NCBI RefSeq assembly: GCF_016908515.1
Contig: NZ_JAFBEA010000003.1
Coordinates: 186,001 to 250,000, forward strand
DNA from: Virgibacillus halotolerans
GTDB lineage: Bacteria; Bacillota; Bacilli; Bacillales; Amphibacillaceae
DNA length: 64,000 bases
Direction of reading: 5' to 3'
Both the position numbers and the translations under genes were made by a program. The notes under the pieces were generated by a model. The model was given only the letters and a program-made list of their open reading frames with translations, was not told the DNA's origin and did no database searches. This document shows positions 1 through 7,256 of this stretch, one piece after another (within the stretch, counting starts at the first letter, position 1; each line of letters begins with the position of its first letter).

Positions 1-630
1 ACCAACATTTTTCGGCTCCTTCGTGGCGCGTTGCGCTTTTTTCTCTTTTAATTCCAATGCATGTTTCAGCTGACTTTTCTTTTTTTCATACTGTTCATAC
101 GCATTTTCCTGTTGTCTGTGTTCCAGTTCTTTTTGTGCAGCATAATCAGAATAGTTACCTTTATATTCCAGTAATTCACCTTCATCCAATTCCCATATTT
201 TTGTACATAGTGAATCAAGAAAAGCACGGTCATGGGAAACAATCACAAAGGCGCCTTGCCATCTTTGTAGTTGCTTTTCCAGTTTTTCTATATTGGCTGT
301 ATCCAGGTTTGTCGTCGGTTCATCGGCAAGTAATATATCCGACTTTTTTGCAAGAGACTGATTGATATAGTCTTGGGTTACCTCGCCACCGCTTTTTGTT
401 GTGTTTGTATTTTTTAACTGTGGCAGTAATTCACAAGTAGCATCAGAAACGATACTGCCTTCGTCTGCGGTACGCTTTCCCACTAGTAACTCCAATAATG
501 TAGTTTTCCCGCTTCCATTTCGACCAACTAACCCGATTCGATCACCATCTTGTATATCCAAGTGCTTGATATCCATTAATAAGCGATCTTTGACATACAC
601 CTGTAACTGACTTGCTTCTAATAAAGTCAT
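1..630 (-). CDS. Vga-like ABC-F ribosome-protection ATPase (partial, C-terminal part beyond window)
   Basis: The first 210 residues of a cytosolic ABC-F protein are present and the gene runs off the left edge. Walker A is GRNGSGKTT (about residues 38-46), the signature is SGGEVTQ, Walker B is DILLADEPTTNLD, and SHDRAFLD is the switch region. A charged linker follows (KELEHRQQENAYEQYEKKK ... KAQRATKEPKN). That order and the SGGEVTQ variant match Vga/Msr-type proteins such as Vga(A) and Listeria lmo0919, which displace lincosamides, streptogramin A and pleuromutilins from the ribosome. No membrane segments are seen. The ATG at 630 follows GGGGATGAG. An attenuator lies upstream. The exact drug range cannot be read from this fragment. 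Confidence 0.88.
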   Translation of the reverse strand, partial: MTLLEASQLQVYVKDRLLMDIKHLDIQDGDRIGLVGRNGSGKTTLLELLVGKRTADEGSIVSDATCELLPQLKNTNTTKSGGEVTQDYINQSLAKKSDILLADEPTTNLDTANIEKLEKQLQRWQGAFVIVSHDRAFLDSLCTKIWELDEGELLEYKGNYSDYAAQKELEHRQQENAYEQYEKKKSQLKHALELKEKKAQRATKEPKNVG

Positions 631-675
631 ACACTCATCCCCATTTCATGTCATGTTGGAAAGAGACACAAAAAT

Positions 676-704
676 GCCTCCTATTCCTTTTCAGAATAGG
701 AGGC
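676..704 (-). terminator. Attenuator terminator upstream of the ABC-F gene
   Basis: An 11-bp perfect stem (GCCTCCTATTC / GAATAGGAGGC) with a short A-rich loop is followed on the minus strand by a T run (675-671), 45 bases before the ABC-F start codon. It can be undone by pairing of 688-700 with 764-776. Confidence 0.88.
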
Positions 705-857
705 TCAAAGGGTATAGCAAAAAGAGAGACTTCTCCCCCTTTAGCCAAGCCTGTAAAACCAATCCTATTCTGAAAAATATCCGATAAAAAGGCACGCGAA
801 AAACAGCTTTAATCTGTTTTAAAATGCACTTTCTTCGATTGTTTTCAAAAAATAGGA

Positions 858-869
858 TTAGTACTTCAT
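858..869 (-). CDS. Three-codon upstream ORF (MKY) in the ABC-F leader
   Basis: ATG AAG TAC TAA lies about nine bases after a good ribosome site (GGAAGGGTGA) and about 30 nt from the predicted transcription start. It ends immediately before attenuator segment 1. Three-residue uORFs of this kind are known, as I recall, from antibiotic-responsive riboregulators such as the one in front of Listeria lmo0919. The longer reading frame starting at the GTG at 882 overlaps it but has no properly spaced ribosome site and runs through the whole attenuator. Confidence 0.7.
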   Translation of the reverse strand: MKY

Positions 870-905
870 TCGCTTGGCTCACCCTTCCGCTTTTTAGTTA
901 GTGCT

Positions 906-934
906 ATTATAAGGCTGATCAATTAGTCTGTCAA
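906..934 (-). promoter_or_regulatory. Consensus sigma-A promoter for the ABC-F leader
   Basis: On the minus strand TTGACA (934-929) and TATAAT (911-906) are both perfect and separated by 17 bp. This predicts a start near 899 and constitutive initiation, so control must act later, at the attenuator. Confidence 0.9.
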
Positions 935-964
935 TGAATCGTGGGTGCAGTGAACATTTTTAAA

Positions 965-2104
965 TTAGGCATTACTCGTTTTCATCGTGTCCTTGATCCA
1001 TACGATGACACTCGTCGCTGTTAAAAATAGGATTGAAAATATTAATAAAGTTACGCTAGGTGATAACAATGATGAACCACCAAATATGATGCTGTAGATT
1101 CCTTCACTATAATAGGAGCCTGGCAAATAATCACTTATCCATTTATAAAAACCTGGGAGTACGGTAATTGGAATAATGACACCACTGGATACTGCTTGTG
1201 TGAGCGTCAGGATTGCGTTGATTCCTTGTCCAGCTAGTCCAAAGAGATAAATAAACGTTTGTGCTAATAAAGTAAATGTCCAAAAAGTAAGACTTAAAAA
1301 TAACCAAAATGAAGATAAAGACAACGTGATTTCAATATCAAATGCGCGAATGATGATCCAGGCGGCTATTGGAAAAATGATCGTAGCTACCACATTCAAG
1401 CATTGATGTTGCATAAAAGAGAACCAGCTATTATTTCTCCGTTGAAAAACGGGAGCGTGGATCATAACCATCAGCATCGCACTAATAAATGTTGATATAA
1501 ACAGCGCTAAAGGAAGTACGGAACTAATCATCCCATCGACATCGTGAACTTTTTTAATCTTTCCATCCAATACATGCACATCCAGCTCCTCGAAAATAGT
1601 GCTAATCATCTCATTCAATTGTTCGTCGGAGTGCTTAGTGAGTTTGTTTGTAATCGTATCCTGTACATTTTGTTTTTTTACTTCATAAAGTTGATTGTTC
1701 ATCGTTGTTGTAATTTGGTCTGCAACTTGATTCATGGAAGATTTTACAGTTGGTGGCACCGCTTGATTAATAACGAAGTCGATTTCAGGTGTAGATGATT
1801 GCATATCGCTAGTGAATGAAGCAGGTATGCTAATTAACATCTGATAAGTACCTGCATCCATTTCCTCTATTGCTTGATGTTTGTTCGATGCATCTACCGT
1901 CTTAAAAGGTAGATTTTCCTTTAGCTGTTTGGCAATTTGTGGGCCCATCTGATCATCTTCATTCACAACAGCAATCGAAAGTTCCTCAACATTGCTTTCC
2001 ATACCTTTGATTGCTGGAATAAAAATAAAAAGAATCACAAGTTGCACAAAGATTGGTGCGATTATACCGATCCAGATTTTTTTGTTGTTAAATATGTGAG
2101 ACAT
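965..2104 (-). CDS. ABC-2 type / YhgE-like membrane permease
   Basis: This is a 379-residue membrane protein with one N-terminal segment (about 10-32), a large extracytoplasmic domain (about 35-195, with the 'IAVVNEDDQMG' start typical of the ABC-2/YhgE/Pip group) and about five C-terminal membrane segments. The family exports drugs, lipids or small molecules, usually with a partner ATPase; none is encoded beside it. It is divergent from a TetR regulator 186 bp away, which probably represses it. Start ATG at 2104 follows GGGAGGAAACATC. The substrate is unknown. Confidence 0.75.
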   Translation of the reverse strand: MSHIFNNKKIWIGIIAPIFVQLVILFIFIPAIKGMESNVEELSIAVVNEDDQMGPQIAKQLKENLPFKTVDASNKHQAIEEMDAGTYQMLISIPASFTSDMQSSTPEIDFVINQAVPPTVKSSMNQVADQITTTMNNQLYEVKKQNVQDTITNKLTKHSDEQLNEMISTIFEELDVHVLDGKIKKVHDVDGMISSVLPLALFISTFISAMLMVMIHAPVFQRRNNSWFSFMQHQCLNVVATIIFPIAAWIIIRAFDIEITLSLSSFWLFLSLTFWTFTLLAQTFIYLFGLAGQGINAILTLTQAVSSGVIIPITVLPGFYKWISDYLPGSYYSEGIYSIIFGGSSLLSPSVTLLIFSILFLTATSVIVWIKDTMKTSNA

Positions 2105-2139
2105 GATGTTTCCTCCCTTACCATATATATTTGCTTAAA

Positions 2140-2170
2140 CAACACAATGTTGCTTATACTATTGAGTATA
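2140..2170. promoter_or_regulatory. Candidate TetR operator palindromes
   Basis: Between the divergent permease and tetR genes lie two inverted repeats: CAACA-caa-TGTTG (2140-2152) and TATACT-attg-AGTATA (2155-2170). Their place in the shared upstream region fits TetR-type binding sites. No experimental motif is available for comparison. Confidence 0.45.
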
Positions 2171-2289
2171 GAAGGCACCACGATCCGGCACAACCGATGA
2201 TGAATGCTTATTTGTTGCATAGAAAACACCTTTAACGAAATTGTATGGTTAAGTAGAGGAAAAACAACAATAGAGGGGGAATTGTTTTT

Positions 2290-2886
2290 ATGGAGAAACG
2301 ATTAGATCCACGTATAAAAAGAACGCGTAGTCTTTTAAAAACGGCTTTGTTGAATTTAATTGATGAAAAGGGATTCGACGCGATTACCGTAAGAGATTTA
2401 ACCGACCGTGCAGAAATCAATCGTGCTACATTTTATCAACATTATTTGGATAAATTTGATTTGCTGGATAAAAGTATAGAGAATGAACTTCAGGATCTTG
2501 TGACAACGGTGGCACCGCGGAATCGGGAGGAGTTTACTATCGCTGGGGGAGAGCCAAGTCCAATTCATATTCGACTGTTTGAATATATTTCAGAACATGC
2601 GTATTTTTTCCAAGTGATGATGGGGAAAAATGGTGTCCCCTCGTTTCAGCATCAAGTTGCAAGTCAGATTCAAGATTTTATGAGTGAAGTGCTAGATCAT
2701 ATGCATCCGGATTTTAAAGATGCACACGTGCCGAAAGATTTTTTTACTCATTATGTAGCTGCTGCAATGATTGGTCTGGGCATGTATTGGCTAGAAAGCG
2801 GTATGAAATATTCACCCAGATACATGGCAGAAAAGGCATCTTATTTAACCATTTGGGGTCCAGTGAATGCAATTGGACTTCGTTGA
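2290..2886 (+). CDS. TetR/AcrR-family transcriptional regulator
   Basis: A 198-residue regulator. The N-terminal helix-turn-helix (about residues 10-58, 'GFDAITVRDLTDRAEINRATFYQHY') is typical TetR, and the C-terminal part resembles the TetR_C domain common in Firmicutes (single-domain sensors that derepress neighbouring transporters). A GAGGGGG ribosome site precedes the ATG. It is divergent from the ABC-2 permease and most likely controls it and itself. The ligand is unknown. A dispersed repeat begins exactly at its stop codon. Confidence 0.88.
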   Translation: MEKRLDPRIKRTRSLLKTALLNLIDEKGFDAITVRDLTDRAEINRATFYQHYLDKFDLLDKSIENELQDLVTTVAPRNREEFTIAGGEPSPIHIRLFEYISEHAYFFQVMMGKNGVPSFQHQVASQIQDFMSEVLDHMHPDFKDAHVPKDFFTHYVAAAMIGLGMYWLESGMKYSPRYMAEKASYLTIWGPVNAIGLR

Positions 2887-2980
2887 ATTTATCGCAGGTT
2901 AGTGGGTTGGGTAGTAAAACCCTCATCTCAAAATATAGGGACATCGAAAAAATTAGGTGGGGGAATAACTGTATCGAAAA
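2886..2980 (-). repeat. Dispersed repeat family A, copy 1 (long form, degenerate)
   Basis: It begins AATTTATCGCAG and aligns over about 90 bases with copy 2 at 31922-32079, sharing the blocks AGTAAAA, CTCAAAA, AGGGACA, CGAAAA and GTGGGGGA plus AATAACTG. The inner CCC(t)CA and TGGGGG arms can still pair, but the outer arms are decayed. The repeat starts on the last base of the tetR stop codon. Confidence 0.65.
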
Positions 2981-3129
2981 GACATGGCTTTTTAAGGCGC
3001 AAAAGTCGCACACAGGCTGTTGTTTTTGCTATGTGCAAAGGTATGGTAAAATAAAAAGACAAGCTTCTGAATACAATAAATGTAGACGACATGGAATAAA
3101 CTAAATGAAATGAAGAGAGGATGAAAACG

Positions 3130-3678
3130 ATGATTACAATGATAGTTGTGATTGTTATTATTGCCGTACTTATCATCGCGGTTATTGGCGGATATAATGG
3201 ATTGGTCAAGTTCCGCAACTGGGTAGAAGAATCATGGAGTCAAATTAATGTTCAATTAGAACGGCGTCACGATTTAATCCCAAATCTGGTGAACACGGTG
3301 AAAGGCTATGCGAAGCACGAGAGTGAAACACTTGAGAAAGTCGTGGAGATGCGTAGTCAGTTGGTTAACGGTTCGCCACAAGAACGGATAGAAGCCGATA
3401 ATCAAATTCAAGGTGCTTTAAAGTCAATTTTTGCACTAAAAGAATCATATCCGGATTTAAAGGCAAATCAGAACTTTTTAAAGCTGCAAGAGGAACTGAC
3501 CACAACTGAAAACAAGTTGGCCTATGCACGGCAGTTATATAATAAAACGGTTGCGGAATACAATATTAAACGGGAGTCCTTTCCAACCAATATCATAGCT
3601 GGTATGTTTAATTTTCATAAAGAAGATCAGCTCACCATTCCCGAAGAGGTTCGTGAAGTTCCAAATGTAGAGTTTTAA
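3130..3678 (+). CDS. LemA family protein
   Basis: One N-terminal membrane helix (about residues 4-24) is followed by a long helical cytosolic domain with the LemA signature 'WSQINVQLERRHDLIPNLV' and 'KGYAKHESETLEKV'. LemA proteins are membrane-anchored helical-bundle proteins of unsettled function, very often next to an M48 protease as here (12-bp gap to htpX). An ATG at 3121 directly abuts GAGAGG; the ATG at 3130 has a normal 9-base spacing and is preferred. Confidence 0.88.
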   Translation: MITMIVVIVIIAVLIIAVIGGYNGLVKFRNWVEESWSQINVQLERRHDLIPNLVNTVKGYAKHESETLEKVVEMRSQLVNGSPQERIEADNQIQGALKSIFALKESYPDLKANQNFLKLQEELTTTENKLAYARQLYNKTVAEYNIKRESFPTNIIAGMFNFHKEDQLTIPEEVREVPNVEF

Positions 3679-3690
3679 TGGGGGACGCTT

Positions 3691-4584
3691 ATGCTTTATC
3701 AACAAATCTTACAAAATAAACGTAAAACGGTTTTATTAGTCACTATATTTAGTGTGATTGTTTTGGTTATAGGGTGGGCAATTGGTTATTTATTCAATGG
3801 TGCACCCATATCGGGAATTATTATTACGCTTATTATACTAGCATTTTATGTTCCAATTACCTATATGACTGCGAATTCTCAGGTCCTTCGTATGGCTGGT
3901 GCCAAACAGATAAAGCCGGAAGATTACCCTGAGCTCTATAATGTGGTCGAAGAGCTATCCATAGCTGCGCGAATCCCCATGCCGGATGTTTATGTCGTGA
4001 ATGATCCTGCACCGAATGCTTTTGCGACAGGAATAAAGCCAGAAAAAGGTTCAGTAGCATTTACAACCGGACTCTTGGAAAAATTAAATCGTGAGGAATT
4101 ATCAGGTGTGGCAGCGCATGAAATCTCTCATATACGTAATTATGATATTCGATTGATGACGATTTGTATTGCGCTGGTTGGCGTTATTGTCCTTATCGCC
4201 CAGTTTGGCTCACGCATGTTGTTTTTTGGCGGAGGCAGGAGAGGTGGTGGGGACCGAAAATCAAATCCGATTCTCATGATCGTTGCATTGATTTTTATTA
4301 TTTTAGCCCCGATTGCGGGTCAATTTGTACAATTGGCTGTTTCGAGAAATCGTGAATATTTAGCGGATGCTTCAGCAGTTGATTTGACGCGTAACCCTAC
4401 TGGCTTGATCAATGCATTAACGAAAATCAGCCAGGATCCAAAGGATGTTAAAAACGCGCAAAGTGCTACCGCGTCCATGTATATCGCAGTCCCATTGGGT
4501 AGGAAAAGGCGTAAAAAGAAAAGCAGTCTGTGGGCAACACACCCTTCAATGGAGAGCCGCATTGAACGATTGGAAAATATGTAA
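3691..4584 (+). CDS. htpX: HtpX-like M48 membrane zinc metalloprotease
   Basis: 297 residues. Two N-terminal membrane segments (about 14-35 and 40-60) precede the zinc site HEISH (143-147), with the third ligand in 'SRNREYLADASAVDLT' (about 217-232), and two further membrane segments in between. HtpX degrades misfolded membrane proteins on the cytoplasmic side as part of membrane quality control. It is co-directional with lemA, an arrangement seen in many bacteria, and is followed by a strong terminator. Length and motifs are normal for the family. Confidence 0.93.
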   Translation: MLYQQILQNKRKTVLLVTIFSVIVLVIGWAIGYLFNGAPISGIIITLIILAFYVPITYMTANSQVLRMAGAKQIKPEDYPELYNVVEELSIAARIPMPDVYVVNDPAPNAFATGIKPEKGSVAFTTGLLEKLNREELSGVAAHEISHIRNYDIRLMTICIALVGVIVLIAQFGSRMLFFGGGRRGGGDRKSNPILMIVALIFIILAPIAGQFVQLAVSRNREYLADASAVDLTRNPTGLINALTKISQDPKDVKNAQSATASMYIAVPLGRKRRKKKSSLWATHPSMESRIERLENM

Positions 4585-4606
4585 TGACGGACGTCTCATT
4601 TCAATA

Positions 4607-4661
4607 TAAAAAAGCAGCTTTGTCAGGCATTTTGTCTATCCAAACAAAGCTGCTTTTTTAT
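4607..4661 (+). terminator. Intrinsic terminator after htpX
   Basis: A-rich run, then GCAGCTTTGT and its perfect complement ACAAAGCTGC, followed by six T. The loop is about 20 bases. Confidence 0.9.
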
Positions 4662-4803
4662 TGATGCTGTTTTTGCTGCTTTGATTGTATTTCTTTGCTT
4701 TTCATTTAGCTTCTCTAAGAAGATTAAGTAAACTTGAATTCACCAAATAGCCCACCCAGACATAAACTGTGTAACCATAAGCATTTAATAGGAGGTTACA
4801 CAA

Positions 4804-5313
4804 ATGTATTATTATCAGCCCTACCCTATGTATTATCCAATACGCCAATCGGTGATGAGGGCATATGCAGAGATAAGGGGTAGTAAATTAGCACCTGATC
4901 TAAAAGGCTACATGACGGTAATGGATATACCGAATGGTGCTGAAGTAACCGTGGAAGTATCGGGATTGCCACATTATAAACCAGCACAAGGGGGACAGTC
5001 CCCAATTGGACCGCATGGTTTTCATATTCATGAAAAGGGCGATTGTTCTGGAAGTAATTCATCTGATCCTTTCCCGAACACTGGGGAACACTGGAATCCA
5101 ACCAATCAGCCGCATGGTAATCATGCTGGAGACTTCCCGGTGTTATTTTCGAATGATGGCTATACAAGAATGTCCTTTTTCACAAATAAATTTACTGCGA
5201 AGGATGTTGTCGGCAAGTCAATTATCATTCATGAAAATCCGGATGATTATCGTACACAACCGTCCGGGAATTCGGGCAAGAAAATTGGCTGTGGGGTGAT
5301 AAAGGCGTATTAA
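4804..5313 (+). CDS. Cu/Zn superoxide dismutase family protein (SodC/YojM-like)
   Basis: 169 residues with the Cu/Zn-SOD motifs 'HGFHIHEKGDC', 'GEHWNPTNQPHGNHAGDF' and 'IIIHENPDDYRTQPSGNSG...CGVI'. The copper and zinc histidines and the zinc aspartate (HAGD) appear to be present. SODs convert superoxide to oxygen and hydrogen peroxide. There is no signal peptide; instead the N-terminus is Tyr/Pro-rich (MYYYQPYPMYYP), as in some spore-coat proteins, so the location may be spore surface or cytosol. A strong AGGAGG site precedes the ATG. Single-gene unit. Confidence 0.88.
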   Translation: MYYYQPYPMYYPIRQSVMRAYAEIRGSKLAPDLKGYMTVMDIPNGAEVTVEVSGLPHYKPAQGGQSPIGPHGFHIHEKGDCSGSNSSDPFPNTGEHWNPTNQPHGNHAGDFPVLFSNDGYTRMSFFTNKFTAKDVVGKSIIIHENPDDYRTQPSGNSGKKIGCGVIKAY

Positions 5314-5397
5314 CCGGTTTTAAAGGTAGAAGTATTGTCTTCCGAGCTAGTACTATGTTATAGTTAATTAACTAATAATGAAATGGAGGTTTTCCTT

Positions 5398-5439
5398 GTG
5401 GCATCGATCAGACTACGTTTCCAAGCTTTGAACCAGTAA
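5398..5439 (+). CDS. Macrolide-arrest-type leader peptide MASIRLRFQALNQ
   Basis: GTG start 7 bases after GGAGGT, 13 residues, TAA stop. From memory the ErmD leader is MTHSMRLRFPTLNQ; the two share RLRF and LNQ at the same spacing. Arg-x-Arg is the '+X+' motif at which macrolide-bound ribosomes stall (the codon pair Leu6/Arg7 here, 5413-5418). It is too short for usual gene finders. Confidence 0.85.
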   Translation: MASIRLRFQALNQ

Positions 5440-5526
5440 CTGAATACGGTCAAAGGCTCTGCTTGTGTGCAGAGTTAACGGGATGAGTCTGCCCTTTTCA
5501 GGAAACCTTTTTATATACGTGATTGA

Positions 5527-5563
5527 AAACAGAGGGGGAGGAGTATATCCACCTCTGTTTTTT
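5527..5563 (+). terminator. Attenuator terminator 1 in the hflX leader
   Basis: A 13-bp stem with one mismatch (arms 5527-5539 and 5548-5560) and an 8-base loop, followed by six T (5558-5563). It lies about 145 bases before the hflX start. Confidence 0.88.
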
Positions 5564-5659
5564 ATGGGAAAAATAATAAAAGACCAAAAGAGAGTGCTCA
5601 TGAGGGGTTATTTGACGACCCTTTATAACTTTAATTTCGCACCATCTTCCGTTTACTCG

Positions 5660-5686
5660 AAAACACAGGCAGAGAACCTGTGTTTT
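5660..5686 (+). terminator. Attenuator terminator 2 in the hflX leader
   Basis: Perfect 10-bp stem AAAACACAGG / CCTGTGTTTT with a T run, 21 bases before the hflX start codon. A second terminator at the equivalent place is also found in the DHA2 pump leader. Confidence 0.82.
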
Positions 5687-5707
5687 TAAATTTGGAGGGA
5701 AAATAAA

Positions 5708-6988
5708 ATGAAAAGAAAAAGCAATGTTGTTATTGTTGGTGTTAACGTAAATAAGGAACATGAGGATTTTAAATACGCGATGCAGGAATTAGGTAATTTA
5801 GCGGCTGCTTGTCATTTGGATGTTGTCGGTGAATTGACACAAAATCTAAATCAAGTGAATCGGGCACATTATATTGGTACAGGAAAAATGCAGGAACTAA
5901 GAGATATGATCCAAGCCAACCAAGCGATTGCAGTGATCTTTGATGACGAGCTATCCCCTTCACAAATCAGAAATTTGGAAAAAACGCTTGATTGTGAAGT
6001 GCTCGATCGTACGATGCTCATCTTAGAGATTTTTGCTAGACGGGCTAAAACAAGAGAATCCAAGCTACAGGTCGACATAGCAAGGTTGAAGTACATGTTG
6101 CCACGGCTGGTCGGAATGCGTGAATCACTAGGGCGTCAAGGTGGCGGATCCGGGCTGAAGAACAGGGGAGCAGGTGAAACAAAGCTCGAACTGGACCGGA
6201 GAAAGATTGAAGAGAAGATTGCACAATTGAATAAGGAACTGGAAAACCTGGTCGCTCAACGACAAACACAGCGGAAAAGGCGCAACCAGAATGGTCTGCC
6301 GATTGTGTCTCTGGTTGGTTACACCAATGCCGGGAAGTCAACGATTATGAATACAATGTTAGACTTGGTGGATCAGGGAAATGAGAAGGCCGTATTTGAA
6401 AAAGATATGTTGTTTGCCACATTAGAGACTTCCGTAAGAAAGGTCACGACAAATACGAATAGAACCTTTTTGCTAACGGACACGGTTGGATTTATTAATA
6501 AGCTTCCACATCATCTTGTTAAAGCTTTTCGTTCCACACTGGAAGAGGTGGTGGAAGCAGACCTGCTGATTCATGTGGTGGATTATTCCAATCCACATTA
6601 TGAGGAACAAATAACGCTGACAAATAAAGTATTGGCGGAAATTGGTGTAGTGGATATTCCTGTTATTTATGCTTATAACAAAACAGATTTAGTGGAAGCG
6701 ATAGAAGAAGATGACAATCAGCAGCATATCTATATATCTGCTAGAAATAGAATGGGGATGGACGCACTAACAGAGGCTATCCATGAGCAAGTCTTTAATG
6801 ATTATGTGCGTTGTGAATTACTCATTCCTTATACGGAGGGACAAATTGTCTCCTATTTTAGTGAAAATGCACATGTTTTAGATGAGGTACACGAGGAAAA
6901 TGGTACGAAATTAGAAGTGGAATGTCGTAGAGCAGATGCGGAGAAATATGCACAATATAGGATTGGCAGGACAACCTATGACATTTAG
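5708..6988 (+). CDS. hflX: GTPase HflX, ribosome-splitting factor, probably the antibiotic-resistance (HflXr) type
   Basis: 426 residues. The N-terminal ND1 domain contains 'HYIGTGKMQEL' and the glycine-rich linker 'GRQGGGSGLKNRGAGE'. A coiled-coil pair (about 155-190) is followed by the G domain with G1 GYTNAGKST, G3 DTVGF and G4 NKTD, then a short C-terminal domain. HflX splits stalled 70S ribosomes; the Listeria paralogue HflXr gives macrolide/lincosamide resistance. The gene stands alone and is preceded by a macrolide-type attenuator, so I favour HflXr over the housekeeping copy. Start ATG after TTTGGAGGG. Confidence 0.92.
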   Translation: MKRKSNVVIVGVNVNKEHEDFKYAMQELGNLAAACHLDVVGELTQNLNQVNRAHYIGTGKMQELRDMIQANQAIAVIFDDELSPSQIRNLEKTLDCEVLDRTMLILEIFARRAKTRESKLQVDIARLKYMLPRLVGMRESLGRQGGGSGLKNRGAGETKLELDRRKIEEKIAQLNKELENLVAQRQTQRKRRNQNGLPIVSLVGYTNAGKSTIMNTMLDLVDQGNEKAVFEKDMLFATLETSVRKVTTNTNRTFLLTDTVGFINKLPHHLVKAFRSTLEEVVEADLLIHVVDYSNPHYEEQITLTNKVLAEIGVVDIPVIYAYNKTDLVEAIEEDDNQQHIYISARNRMGMDALTEAIHEQVFNDYVRCELLIPYTEGQIVSYFSENAHVLDEVHEENGTKLEVECRRADAEKYAQYRIGRTTYDI

Positions 6989-7097
6989 CAATGAGTAAGT
7001 CGTAGATGTGACAAACAAACATGGTTTGAAAATCGATGCTGAATCATTGGTGTATAATCAATCTGATCTTGGTTTCCAGATGGCAAAATAAATAGAG

Positions 7098-7139
7098 AAA
7101 CACCCATAAAACAGATGACCCGTTTTATGGGTGTTTTTC
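7098..7139 (+). terminator. Intrinsic terminator after hflX
   Basis: Perfect stem AAACACCCATAAAAC / GTTTTATGGGTGTTT with a T run. It could also serve the convergent gene at 7257. Confidence 0.9.
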
Positions 7140-7256
7140 ATTTGCTTGATTCGTTATTACGTTTTCTTAAACCATACACCAATTCCGCATGCCATATCAC
7201 AAACTTCCCCATTAAATCGCCGCTAATTGTCTCTCGGTCGGATATTCCGAATAAGA

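Larger units (their letters stand above)
631..899 (-). promoter_or_regulatory. Transcription-attenuation leader of the ABC-F gene
   Basis: The untranslated leader contains four mutually exclusive pairing segments. Segment 1 (851-859), directly after a three-codon uORF, is complementary over 9 bases to segment 2 (761-769). The longer segment 2 (764-776) is perfectly complementary over 13 bases to segment 3 (688-700). Segment 3 also forms the left arm of the terminator at 676-704. A ribosome stalled on the uORF would cover segment 1, free segment 2 to pair with 3, and prevent termination. This is the classical logic of drug-induced attenuators of ABC-F genes; the pairing is seen, the mechanism is inferred. 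Confidence 0.82.
5385..5690 (+). promoter_or_regulatory. Ribosome-mediated attenuator leader of hflX (homologous to the leader at 46249)
   Basis: Elements in order: ribosome site and 13-codon leader peptide; a hairpin CTCTGC-ttgtgt-GCAGAG (5457-5474); a segment GGAAACCT (5501-5508) complementary to AGGTTTTCC around the leader-peptide ribosome site (5387-5395); terminator 1 (5527-5563); and terminator 2 (5660-5686). The same elements occur in the same order before the DHA2 pump gene at 46571, with compensatory base changes. The family logic is that a drug-stalled ribosome on the leader peptide changes folding and allows read-through into the resistance gene. Confidence 0.8.

Noticed and set aside
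691-882. 63-codon minus-strand frame upstream of the ABC-F gene as a leader protein
   Set aside because: Its GTG has no properly spaced ribosome site, it overlaps all attenuator segments, and the MKY uORF inside it has the correct site.
2787-3104. 105-residue frame overlapping the tetR 3' end
   Set aside because: Runs through repeat copy 1 and overlaps tetR in another frame; no ribosome site; composition unlike protein.
5006-5299. 97-residue frame inside the SOD gene
   Set aside because: Shadow of the clearly coding sodC frame; no own ribosome site.
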